From Blastomyces gilchristii SLH14081 (taxonomy: Eukaryota; Ascomycota; Eurotiomycetes; Onygenales; Ajellomycetaceae), in contig NW_003101676.1 in NCBI RefSeq assembly GCF_000003855.2, positions 2,676,796 through 2,740,795 on the forward strand: a stretch of DNA of 64,000 nt, in the 5' to 3' direction. Of the stretch, positions 12,401-23,168 are shown one piece after another. The translations under genes and the position numbers were made by a program. Under the pieces are notes generated by a model. It ran no database searches. It had not been told where the DNA came from and worked only from the letters and a program-made list of their open reading frames with translations. Numbering within the stretch: the stretch's first letter is position 1; every line of letters begins with the position of its first letter.

Positions 12401-13400
12401 AGATATTATTATTTATAATTATAGTACTTCAAAATTATTGATAACAGATTGAGAATTTCTCTTCATNNNNNNNNNNNNNNNNNNNNNNNNNNNNNNNNNN
12501 NNNNNNNNNNNNNNNNNNNNNNNNNNNNNNNNNNNNNNNNNNNNNNNNNNNNNNNNNNNNNNNNNNTTCCATCACAGACAGATAATCAGCTGAATATCAG
12601 AATCAGATACTAAAACAGCATCTTTAAGTATCCTATTATATTATTAAAATGATTGACTCAAACATTTTCTGATCACTGAATTCATATATAATAATACAAA
12701 GAATGTAATCTTAAAGATATCTTCTTTCTATACTTATTATAAATACAATTCTTTATTACTCAGTGACATCATGAACAACATTTTAAAGAGAGAAATAGAC
12801 AGTCAGAATGTTAAATAGATATAGAGAATAGAGTATCTCTCAATACTAGAAGTAAAAGCAAGATTGAAACTTTTAAATAAAATTCATGAGAAGACAGTAA
12901 AAAGTATTCACTGTACTCAGAAGTGATAGATAAAATACTATAATTGAAAACATCTTTCAATGAAGTTCTTAATAGAGAATTAAGTACTACTTTTAACAAA
13001 GAATATCAAGATAATAAGACTGTATAAGAAGCTTAGTGAGTGATAGCTAGAATCTTTTTCAGTAATAAAAGTGATAAGTAAGCAGATATATAAGTTGAAA
13101 TTATTCTCAGAATTGAAATCAATTCATTCTATTTTTCATATTTTCTATTTAAAGCTCTATAAGTAATACTCTGAAACAGAGCTGTCTCAGCTGAATAATA
13201 TTAAGATTGAGAGTGATACTGAATATCTTATAAAGAAAATATTAAATAAATGAATATATTACAGCAAGCTTCAATATCTTATTAAATAAGAAGATTATTC
13301 ATTGTCAGAGAATTTATAAGAACTGCTTAAGCATTTGAAAAATACTGAGAAAGAGATTGTAAGCTATAAGACAGTTAATAGAGACTGCTCTGTTACATAT
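9480..13400 (+). pseudogene. A1 pol relic with chromodomain
   Basis: Protease-like NFRVDINFI (family ..IDSGA..NFI) is near 9600. RT runs from about 10290 to 11150, with LHLCIDYRDLN, then VYLNDIL at 10629-10649 (expected YLDD). RNase H follows. The integrase has a HIEHFRLEKTEKLL zinc segment near 12070 and a core near 12255-12450. After the N gap the frame continues with a PSQTDNQ segment (family HPQTDGQ). A chromodomain-like stretch at about 13215-13350 has LQYLIK followed by a stop where WKGY is expected. Many stops occur. Confidence 0.8.
12467..12566. other. Assembly gap (100 N)
   Basis: Exactly 100 N inside the A1 integrase. The length is probably a placeholder. Integrase motifs continue in order on both sides, so the missing piece is likely small. 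Confidence 0.97.
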
Positions 13401-14454
13401 CAGAGATATTAAGTAAGAAATACTACTTAAGACTTTTCATTTTTTCTCAAAGAGTTTTTAAAGATAATCTTGCAGTGATAAGTCAGTATTTTATAAGCTC
13501 TGTAGTACTCTTCTTCTATTTTCTTTTAAAGAGTTTTTTAGAAGTTTAATGAGACTACACAAGTATAAAATTTCTGAAGCAGTTAATAAGAAAAGAAAGA
13601 GATATTTAAAATTAATAAAGATTAATATTATTAATCTGCAGACTGCTGCTATTCTAATAGAGCTGCAGCTCACTGAAAAAGTAAAAAGAGAAATCAGAGT
13701 CTACTTATCAATAATCATACTCTTATCAAACTTATTCTTCACTGTTAAAGTCTCTGATATCAGTATCTTTATCTGCTGAGAAGTTAGTACTACAGCACTG
13801 TAGAAGAGTATAAAGAATATATAAAATATTAACTTATTAACTTATAAAGCATCTCAGTTATCTGCTTTAACTGAAGTGAGATTTTCTTTAATCAGTGATT
13901 AATCTCTGTAGTACTTTTAACAGCAGCACTGACTGACTTCTTCTTAAGATTAGTTATTCTGAGATGTTTTTTCATCTTAAAGATTTATACTCTTATCTTC
14001 TTTTATAGATGAGTAAGAGAGATCTTCTCAGTATTAATAAAATTTATCAATATTTAAAGCTCTGAGACTCTCACTCTATACTGCTTAAGTATCTGAACTT
14101 CTTATCAGAGCTGATACAACATCTTTCTATAAAGTAATACTTATAGAGAGATAGAAGTTATTGTTATAGATATAATGAAAATAACAGAAGTGAAAGAAGA
14201 GATAGATGTATAAAATCTCTCTCTTCTTCAGCTGCTTAGCATAGTGTAGATAAGTAGTAGTGTCAGTCAGAGACTGCACTGAAGCCTTCTTATAGAGAGA
14301 AGACAAAGAAATTATGAGACTCTGCAGATCTAACTCAGCAGTATTCTGAGCAGGACTCAGACATGCCACAGAAGAGAAACTACAGATTGAGCTTCTCAGA
14401 GTCACTATCTTCAGAATCAAGCTCTTCTCAGAGTTCTCTCTGAATGACTACATG

Positions 14455-14720
14455 AGGTCATACATCACTGTGTTGATTGGGGGGGGGGGTGGTGTTGCAA
14501 CAGCGGTGAGAAGAGCAGAGAAAGAACTGGACACAGATGAACTGACTGACAGAAGAGATGACACCTTACTACAAGGCACAGCAACTACCACTGCAGCTGC
14601 AAGAGAAGCAGAAGAAGGTGTGGCAATGAGAGCAGTGCTCCCGCGGCTCATTGATGCTGCTGTCTCTGCCTTCAACCTGACTTTCTTGACAGTTATGAAG
14701 GCTGCAGCTGCATCATGAAG
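14455..14720. other. GC-normal island with poly-G in the A1 3' region
   Basis: About 265 bp with normal GC and no RIP-like stops, inside very AT-rich sequence between the chromodomain and the 3' LTR. It starts with a run of 11 G. It is open on both strands: plus 14452-14718 (88 codons, acidic/Ala-rich) and minus 14448-14732 (94 codons, Ser/Ala-rich). I recognise neither. It could be spared element sequence or a captured fragment. Confidence 0.5.
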
Positions 14721-15192
14721 ATGTTTATTCACTAGAAAATGTCAGAATAAGTCCTTTATTATTCTTTAAGAATGATACTCTCATGCACTCACTATTGTAA
14801 TTAGAGAGAGAAGAAGAAAAATGTTTCACAGAGAAAGAAATCTTTTCAAAAAATCCTGTCACTACTATTAACTTTGTCTCTAAAAATACATCACTTTTAC
14901 AGAGAATTTCATATATAAGACAGAATATAATAAGAGATCTGTAAGTCACTTATTAACTACATTTTTCACATTTCAAATCAATATATAAGAAACTCACTTA
15001 TCATATGTTTGATTTGAATGAAGATGAGAAAGAAAGATCTACACAGTCAGTAGAAAAACTCATCTATTTCTTTATATTATACATAGCACACATGCTGTCA
15101 AATCAGTTAATAACTGTTGCTATATAATAAAGATAATTTCTAATCTAGTAATCTTAAGAGTATCAGAACTATACTCTTAAAGAGAAGAGTAT

Positions 15193-15736
15193 TATCACAC
15201 TTCTAACTGTATCAAGACTCTGCTGCAGTTTTATATAACTTATTACTTTCATATGAATAATTTTATTCATTTTGCAGACTGTCTGAACCAGTTTTCAATC
15301 ACTCTATGACATCATTCAGATATATCATAGAAAGATCTAATTGATAAATATAAGAATCTCACTTCTATATAAGATTAGCAGATTACTCTTTCTTGATAGT
15401 AAGACACTGCTGAGGTATTACTTCAGCTATTCTCACTTATGAAATAAGAGAAGAGTATCTGCTCATTGTCTATATAGAATAACTAGATGCTGACTTCTTA
15501 TCAAAGAAGTCAGTGATTCATTTTTCTTCTGCTGAAAGATATACAAGAGTTACTGCATATCTCATACAATCTTCTTAGTATACTAAGTACTATATCTGTG
15601 ATATTCTCACAATAACTCTGTAGTCTATGAGCTTGCTATTCAAGCAAGATAGTCAAGCTTACTTATACAGCTTTTCAAACAACTATCTCTACATAATGTC
15701 ACTGACTAGTTATCACTTCGGTTTCATCACATTATA
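15193..15736 (+). repeat. A1 3' LTR
   Basis: 544 bp, colinear without gaps at both ends with 7898-8441. It starts TATCACACTTC where the 5' copy has TGTCACGCCCC and ends ATTATA where that copy has ATTACA. All end differences are transitions. Confidence 0.9.
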
Positions 15737-15741
15737 AGAAA

Positions 15742-18266
15742 ATTCTTATAAATACAAAGATAAATCATCTATAGAAATTCACAAAGCTTAGAAAGATCTG
15801 AATCTCATGAATACTATTTAACTTCAGTTATAATAGAATAATCTCAATCTATGAAGATTTCATCTGAATATCATCTGCAGTGATTATATATTCTAGAAAA
15901 TTAATTCAATAGACACTGAAGTTGCACTTTATAAGCTTAATATACAGTTCTATCTTATCTAAAATCTTTAACACACTTTATACATACTCAGTATATTCTT
16001 TCTTCTTTATAAAGTACATCATCACATTATTCAGATATACTATTATAAAGACATTCAGATATATATGAAGTATTTTATTAATAAAAGACTGAAATACTGC
16101 AGAGATATTAGTCAGATCAAAAAGCATTACTAGATATTTAAATAATTTTAGTGCAGTTCTAAAGACAGTCTTTCATTCATTCTCAGACTGTATTTACAGC
16201 TGTGTATATACATTAATCACATTCAGTTATATGAATATAACAGCTTCTGTAAGACAGTTGATCACATTCTTAATCAGAGACAGAGAGTAGTAACTCTTTA
16301 TTATCTTAAAGTTCAGATTATAGTAGTCTATATATAATCTGAGATCTTCATTCTTCTTCTTTATAAATATCACAGAGGCTTTCACAGAGATCTGTGAAGA
16401 TTGAATAAAGTCATTCTTCAAATTCTTCTTTATATAGACTCATAAGATCTCTGTTTCATGATAAAAGAGTTTATAGATTGATTCTCAGAAGAGTTTCTAT
16501 TCTTCTATCAAATCTATTATCAGATTCTTCTCATAGTGAGAAGAAAGCTCAGCTATCTTTACTAAGCTAAATATCTCTATAAGATCTCAGTATTTCTCTG
16601 ATATCTGAAGCTCAGTTTTCATAACTACAAGGTTCTCAGACATTTACAAAGTTATTATATAGATAAGCTTATCTTCTCTAATTAACTTTACAGTATTAAC
16701 TAATTCTATCTCTGTAAGTAAGTCTGCTAACACTGATCAGAAGTATAAATCTGACTCATAGACAGCTATATATGAATTATGTCTTTAAAGTTATACAAGT
16801 CTTAAGTACATATTATCTATAATGTTTATAATAATCATAGTTTCTGTAAATTTTCTTCAGATTTCAGAGAGATCTTACAATTCAAAGATAACTCTTATAA
16901 GTTTCTCAGTTCTCAGATCTGAGTTCTCACACTCTGCTTATTATAAGAGCAGATTCTCAGTTTTCATCATTCAGCTCATTCACTTCATAAGCTTTAGAGA
17001 CACTATAGTAACCTGAGATTCTGAGTTTATTAATACTTCTCATACTTATAGAACAGCAGCATCACAGTGTGATCTCTTCTTATAAGTAAGTATTTTCATT
17101 GAGAGAGTAACAGATTCAGATATCAGCTTCAAGACTCTTAAGAAGACTATTACTGACTCTGTCTATAACTTCTCAAATTTCTATTTTAATTTATTCAGAT
17201 AGTTTGTGTGAAGATATTCTGATTTAGAATAGATAAAGTAGAGTCTCTTTTTCTTAATCTCTCTATTATACACTCTATTTATAAGAGCTTGTAAAGCTCT
17301 CTTTTTCTGCTCAGTAGTCAGATATAAATCTCTCTATATCTTATTATCTTTCTCTAATAAATCTGTTCTCTGTTATTCTGACTCTCACAGAGCTAATCAG
17401 TGATCTACTCTCTGCAGATCTGTGACTCTCACAGTAATTTATAAGTAATGAATAAGAGTCATCAGTTTCTTCAGAATTAAGAACTTAGAGTCTTACTCAA
17501 TGAGCTTATTCTATATATTTTTATTCAGTCTCTTTATAAATATCATCATTCAGATCTTATTTCAGAGCTCTGTTTTCACAGATCTTAATTTATATTATAA
17601 TTCTATGAAGTACTGTAAGTAGTCTTCATCAGATTTCTTACCTCTTTTTCTAATATTAATAATTACAGCTCAGATATTCTCTGTTCAGCTTACAGAGTCT
17701 CTTAACTTATTCTTTAGATAGATCTTGAGAACAGATTAGTAAGATCTCTTATAATCATTCTCTAGATAATTCAGTCAGTTCTTGACTTTAATGTAGTAGA
17801 AATCTGTTATTATATAGATAACAGCTTCTTTATCTTTTATATCACACAGTCAGACTTGTAAGTTAATTTCAAATACAAACTTATAAAAGCTTTTATAGAT
17901 TGTAATTCAATAAGTAATCTTAAGTAATTATAACTTAAGAAAGTTTCTTTTTAATTTGTAGATATCTCTGAAGATTATGTCTAGAGACTCAGTTCAAGAG
18001 TGTTTACAGATAGTAAGCATTTCTTGTAGAAAAATAACCTGATTCTGTAAGAGATACTTAAGAGTGTTCTTTACTGAGATTAATTTATTCATGAGTTCAG
18101 AGAGTTTCTCTGTCACAGATGTAGAGAATGATATTCTATAAGTAATTAATAAGTTCTCTGAAACTTCTTCTATAAGAATTATTCATGATTTAGATAACTG
18201 CTTCTGAGTGTCTGCAGTAGAGTTCACAGAGATTGAAGTATATAAGTTTCTAATTCTTTCAGTCAT
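15742..18266 (-). pseudogene. G2 gag-pol relic, upstream half
   Basis: Frame from a plausible ATG at 18266 running down to the A1 insertion. The gag part has a DEDYLQYFIEL-like capsid stretch. RT is clear near 16421-16227, with a FIKKKNEDLRLYIDYYNLN segment, and the active-site block reads VYLNNVM (near 16060), where YLDD is expected, so both Asp positions are altered. Stops are frequent. It is inactive. Confidence 0.7.
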
Positions 18267-18440
18267 AACAGGTAGTTGCTGACTGACTGAGCTTGAAATG
18301 TAAGAATAAGTGCTCATAGATGATTATTCAGGTATTTACAGCTTGATATAGTATATACTATTAACTACTAGAAGTATTCACAGTAGAAAGATAAAATGTA
18401 GAGATCAAATGTATAATAGTATTCAAACTGAGTTATAAAT

Positions 18441-18559
18441 AGTATTCGCAAACTTCAGTCTATATAGTTGTGTGTAGTCAAGGGCTGCTAACCCTATTGA
18501 TTATGTGAGAGATAGGAATAGAGGTAAAGAATTCACAAGAAGCGGGATTTCTTACGTAG
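18441..18559. other. Unmutated patch between G2 and Copia relics
   Basis: A short GC-normal patch (roughly 18447-18556, including CAAGGGCTGCTAACCCTATT) between the G2 leader and the Copia gag tail. It may be the remains of a G2 LTR or of a Copia junction. No terminal repeat could be paired. Confidence 0.35.
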
Positions 18560-18599
18560 ATTAATGATCAATAGATTAATAATTGATAGATTGAGAAAC

Positions 18600-19577
18600 T
18601 GGTTACTTCAGATTCATTTCTTCTAAAACTGCTTCATTGACATTTATTATATCTGTATTTATAAATAAATCTCTAAATATCACATAATTAACACATCTCT
18701 TCAATTCTTGATTTTTAAGAGCTTGATTAATCTGAGTTCTCTTCTTCTCATTTTTCTTTTATTCAGATGACTTTCTTGATAAATTAAGATAGTAGTACTG
18801 AGTGTATTAATAATGAGCTCTGCAAATGCAGTTTCTGAATATCACTGATAATAATTACTGAGATCTTTTATTAAGAATAGTGAAGTTCATAGATTTATCT
18901 TCTTTGAGAATACTTATTTCTCTATACTGTTTCTTGAAGTTCTTAACTAACTCTATCAAAGATATGATATCTTTATCATATTAAACATTCTTAGCTTATG
19001 CTTGTATATAATCTGCATCAATAGCTAGATTTGTATTTAAGAAATCTTTCTTCAAGTTGAACTGTTCAGCTATATCTGTCTCTTTGATATCATCTTTAAT
19101 AAGTGATCAGTCATTTAATCACTTCTCTATATCTCTGTTTTTCAGTGCTTTGCAGAGATCATGATATCAGATTCTCACATTATCTTGATAGTCTGTAGTT
19201 GTAGAAGAGAGATAATCTCTTAATAAACAGATAATGTTCTTTACATTATCATTCTCACTGTATACATGTTGTAGCTCTGTGACATTCACTATTCTTCATA
19301 TAATATCTTATATCTTTGTCATATCTTCATTCAATTTCTCATATTTCATATATTTGATTTTTCACACAGTGATCTTGATATCATATACTATCTTGACCTC
19401 TGTAGTGACTTCTTCTGAATACTCAGGTTTAAGAGATTCTTCTAGTTCAGAGAAGATATTAAGTTTATCAAGATTGATGAAGTCTGATATCTTCTTGTTC
19501 TTTACATATTCTAGCATATGCTTGTATCAAAGTTTTCAATCTTCAGAAATGCTAAGATGTACAGTTGCACTAGACAT
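18600..19577 (-). pseudogene. Copia gag-like relic
   Basis: From ATG 19577 a minus-strand frame continues ~300 codons with stops at Trp/Arg-type codons. It has a charged helical layout and a tail KRCVNYVIFRDLF, like the degraded CxCG..H..DC knuckle of fungal Copia gags. No protease or integrase follows. The assignment rests on layout and tail motif only. Confidence 0.5.
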
Positions 19578-19663
19578 TGTCTTATCTATCATATCAGTTA
19601 TATTGAATGAATTGAGGAATCAGTTCAAGTATTTGAGAATAGATATAATCAGAATTGAGAGTG

Positions 19664-19866
19664 TATAACAGTTGAGTATATTGAAAATGTATACAAGTGA
19701 GAATCTATTGTCTCAGTTTGAATGATAGTTATCAGTTTGAATGAGAATTGAGATCATGAATCAGGTATAACAGTCAAGTAGATTGTACTGTATACAAATG
19801 AGAATCAATCATCTCAGTTCAAATGATTGTTGTCAAATTTGAATGAGGATTGGGATCAGTGTATCA
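19664..19866. repeat. Two degenerate 102-bp tandem units in Copia leader
   Basis: Units 19664-19765 and 19766-~19866 share TATAACAG..AAGTA..GTATACAA.TGAGAATC..CTCAGTT.AAATGA..GTT and more, with mostly transition differences. Confidence 0.6.
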
Positions 19867-19902
19867 TGCTTCTCTTCAGATGCTGCTTACCAGGCTCATA
19901 AC

Positions 19903-20233
19903 TGTCGGAATGGTTGTCACAGATGAATATGTTGGAGACATATGAATCTTATGTGTATCAAGATCTGCTTGTTATATTATCTATACACTATCTAATATAT
20001 CTATTTCATACAAAAGATAGAGCTATTTATAGTAAAATATATGTGCGAGCCAAGAGAGCTAGCATAAGCGAGTATTAGACAAGCATTGTAGTAAGCTGAT
20101 GATGATGAGAAATATTGTAGTAATACGATGTTGGTGGCGTTCAGTAGTGTATAACCTCTTTTTCCTGACAGGCTAACAAGTGCCCTGACGTCCCAAGTCG
20201 CGCGGCGGCTGCGATGGTGTCGAGTTTCCAAGG
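19903..20233 (-). repeat. Copia LTR (5')
   Basis: On the minus strand it starts near TTGGAAACTCGACACC and ends CATTCCGACA, followed by GTTATGAGCCTGG, a candidate primer-binding site. It has a TATA-like CTATAAATAGC (about 20020-20035). Its composition is nearer normal than the gag below it. The exact start is uncertain, and the open 20001-20231 frame is not treated as a gene. Confidence 0.6.
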
Positions 20234-22792
20234 CGTTTTAGTACGGGGTAAATGCGGCCGACAGACAATTGAGCGCTTGTGGCCAATCAATGGTTTGCTG
20301 GTGTTCTATTTTCCAACTCAACTGGTGCGCACCGAACAGTTCTATCACAGTAGTTCCCCAGTTTGTACCGACCACTAGGAGTTATGGGGCTATGAACCAA
20401 AATTCAGGAGAGCTTGTTGTGCAGAGTACTCTCGTTTCTCTTTCCTGCTGGGGGTTTGTCATATTGGTTTGGAAAGGTATCTTGAATCGTCGGAAGAAGG
20501 TGGCAGTTCTACAGGTGTGTTTTTATTATTTATTTTTTTAAGGTTCTAGCAACATAACTTCGTCTGTGAACACGCAATTACTTATAGTCTCTCTAGTGGA
20601 CATATAATAAATATAAGTTTGATTGAATGGGGTCCGTGTCCGCATCCGGAACTCGACTTTGCGGAAATGGAGTTGGTAGCTTAGTTGGAGCCAAAACAGA
20701 GGATCCTTGCTTAGAGAAAGTATCGAGAAGAGATGAGGCGACATATGAAGAATCTCAGATACCATGAAGATCTCAATAATGATGATATGCTTCCAACCAA
20801 TAACATTATACCTAGTGAGAAACGCTAGCAGTAGTAATTATATAGAAACTCGGAGTTCTCCCAATATCTAGTAAGTAGACATCTAGATATTCCCATCCAA
20901 GCCAAGATATCACTTTCCTGAAGCAATCGACAAAGTCAAATAGCCCCCCATGAAAAGTACTTGGCCGCAAGGAGCGATTCGAAGATGGCGATGACGGAGA
21001 GAAAGACTAACAAAATTTAGCAAAAGAGGCCGATGGTAGTGGGTAGTTACCCATGTATTGGGTTCCTTCCCCTAGTGATCCTTCTCCACATATCCATACA
21101 TAGAATTTGAAATGGGAAAACGCAGGCTTGGCTGTAGGTTATGCCAGCAAAACCTACTACGTACATCCATGAGTCCATTGCTGGCTATCTAGAGATCGGC
21201 GACTTGGGGTTGTTGGTAGTCGATCCCTATGGTTGATGGGTACTGTTTGGATAACTATTCTGGTCACACATCTGTAATAATAATGGGAGAGCCAGCATGG
21301 ATAAAGTAAAAAGAGCATAGATTGAAAGGAATTGAGTTTGACGAGAGTATGATGTGACTCCATTTCCGTTCCGTTCATGATCCTGATCTTATCTAGCCTG
21401 TCTATGCTTTGGAGATAGGTGACTGACTGCCCAACACCGGAGGCCATCCAAGTGTGTTGAGCGGAGCGTGATCATATCATGGATCGCCCCATTTCAACCA
21501 GCATAATTCCCCACAAATGCTCGTTTGGGGGCCATATAGGGGATCACAGTACAGTACTGCAGGGAATGTACGATGTAAGTACACTGTAATTCAGTGTTCA
21601 CGAGAAAGAGGGCATTTCTAAGCTGTATTTTAGAAGTGGGAAGTATCGACTGCTTATCCCTGTGGAATAGTAAAATCAGTCTGTCAACGGAGGGGTGGAG
21701 CAGGGTGGGAGAGGAGTGGCTCCAGCAGAGAAGCATCCGTTCACCTCCCAACCCACCTATATTATTCAAAGCCTAGGATATCGCGATTGCGGATCAACTT
21801 TCACTCCCTCCCCTCCACCTCCACCCTCATAAAAACCCTCCAAAATGTCAAGTTGGTATCACAAAACAAGGGCAGCAGATAGACACCTCTGCCAAGGCAA
21901 GATACCAGAAATACCGACTAAACACAAGAATCAAAGAACCAATTGAAATCAAGAAGGATTCTAAAAAAAAAAATACAAAATAAAAATAAAGGCCCCTGTC
22001 TTAGAGCCACAAAACCTTACACAAGCAGGTATGGTTTGTGCATTTTCCGAAACTAAAAAGCGAGGCTAGAAGGGTTCCAGAAGGATGGGAGCGGCCCAAT
22101 CAGTGAGCGCGAGAGTGTCTTCAGCTATTAATGGCTAAACTATTTCGGCGAGTTTATCAGCGACAATAAAAGTGGACAAATTCTATTTTGTCTGTTATCT
22201 GCCCTTTGCCTTTTTTGTTCCTCCTGGCGAACGCAACATCCCGGGTCAACCAAGCGGGGTAGAAACAGGAAATCGAACAGGGAGAGATAAGTCAATATCC
22301 CAAGTGGGAGAAAGCAGGTGAGGTGGATCAAGAAAGTAAAGTGAGGCAATGATAGCTGAAGTCTCAATAGGGTGATGGTCACATCTAGCCCTGTAGACCA
22401 AAAGACAAGCGTCAAGAATCAACAATATACGAGATCTGGTTTCCAGGGGAGAGGAATAAGGCTGATATGCAGAGTGAGACCACAATTCGACGCCCATTAA
22501 CATGAATTCCAGATTCATATGAGCGCTCTACTTTTAGAGTGCTCGCAGAGCAGCCAGAAAAGTATATCCGTTTCTAGATGGAAGATAGATATCGCAATTA
22601 CTTGTATCTGTGGTATTTTCAGCCCGGTGTGAGCATAATCTCCACCACAGAATAAAGAATAGGGTGGGGCTGGGAAAGCGGGAAGTATTCTTGGAAATTT
22701 TTGGGAGAAATAAATATAGCCATCAGAATGCTCTGAGCTGGCAGGCTTGAGGGCCTCATTCATCATTGGTTTGTTTTCTGTTCCCGTGGCTT
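20234..22792. other. Gene-free normal-GC stretch
   Basis: About 2.6 kb with normal GC. Short ORFs on both strands (60-96 codons) overlap each other and show no recognisable motif or consistent splice structure. I see no tRNA, TIR or long repeat. It may hold remnants or non-coding transcripts. Confidence 0.5.
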
Positions 22793-23168
22793 CAGCCTCC
22801 AGGAGTATTCCTTCGCGATTTCCAAGGATGCGGCTCTGGCCGAAAACGGAAGACGCATGGAAGTCTTCTGGAAGGAACCGTACGAGGAAATGATCCGCAG
22901 GGTGTGTGTGGAACGGGCTGCTTTGGGTCTAGCGCGGGATGGTTTACTAGCTGGTACAAGTTTGAAAAGGTATGCATACTAATCACAAGGTGCTCTGGAT
23001 TCTTAGATGTATAAGTTGCGTGATTGTATGGCCGATCTGGTGGTTGGGGTCCAATTCGCTAGAGTTTAAAATCCCGGGTTCCTTTGGCGCAGAATCGATA
23101 TTCAGTCGGGGGATGGTGTCCACCGGGATGCTGTCATGATTGCCAACAAGCTCAAAGAATATCTGTAA
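22793..23168 (+). CDS. Unrecognised exon pair (partial gene or small ORF)
   Basis: Two blocks read as coding. 22793-22969 is open and protein-like, with SKDAALAENGRR then YEEMIRRVCVERAALGL. Intron 22970-23092 (GTATGC..GCAG, 123 bp) joins it to 23093-23168, ending EYL and TAA at 23166-23168. The only in-frame ATG is at 22857, which gives a 62-residue protein. The frame is open and coding-like upstream of it, so the 5' part may be lost or lie in an unseen exon. Five bases after the stop is a 7-bp stem (23173-23179 / 23188-23194). I do not recognise the family. It could be a real small gene or the 3' end of a decayed one. Confidence 0.45.

Larger units (their letters stand above)
7898..15736 (+). 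mobile_element. Complete Gypsy chromovirus A1, inserted in G2
   Basis: A 7,839-bp element with two LTRs of exactly 544 bp, plus-strand gag, protease, RT, RNase H, integrase and chromodomain, then about 1.8 kb of 3' sequence of unclear function. The flanking 5 bp are AGAAG (7893-7897) and AGAAA (15737-15741), a target duplication differing by one transition. The ORFs are full of stops. A 100-N assembly gap lies in the integrase. The chromodomain places it among chromoviruses. Confidence 0.88.
5371..18440 (-). mobile_element. Gypsy relic G2, split by chromovirus A1
   Basis: Minus-strand Gypsy relic in two pieces: 15742-18440 (gag, protease, most of RT) and 5371-7892 (end of RT, RNase H, integrase, 3' part). 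At the split, the RT thumb frame ends ..FYR.FIFVF.RI at 15742 and resumes ..LTLTDMLK at 7892 once A1 (7898-15736) and one 5-bp target duplication are removed. No paired LTRs were found. The 5' boundary near 18440 and the 3' boundary near 5371, abutting the G1 LTR, are approximate. Confidence 0.75.
18560..20233 (-). mobile_element. Truncated Copia-type relic
   Basis: Minus-strand fragment containing an LTR (19903-20233), a leader with a 102-bp tandem repeat and a gag-like frame. No pol follows: the G2 relic begins at about 18440. It forms the right edge of the first AT-rich block. Confidence 0.6.

Noticed and set aside
20001..20231. 76-codon minus-strand ORF
   Set aside because: It coincides with the Copia LTR and has no recognisable motif.
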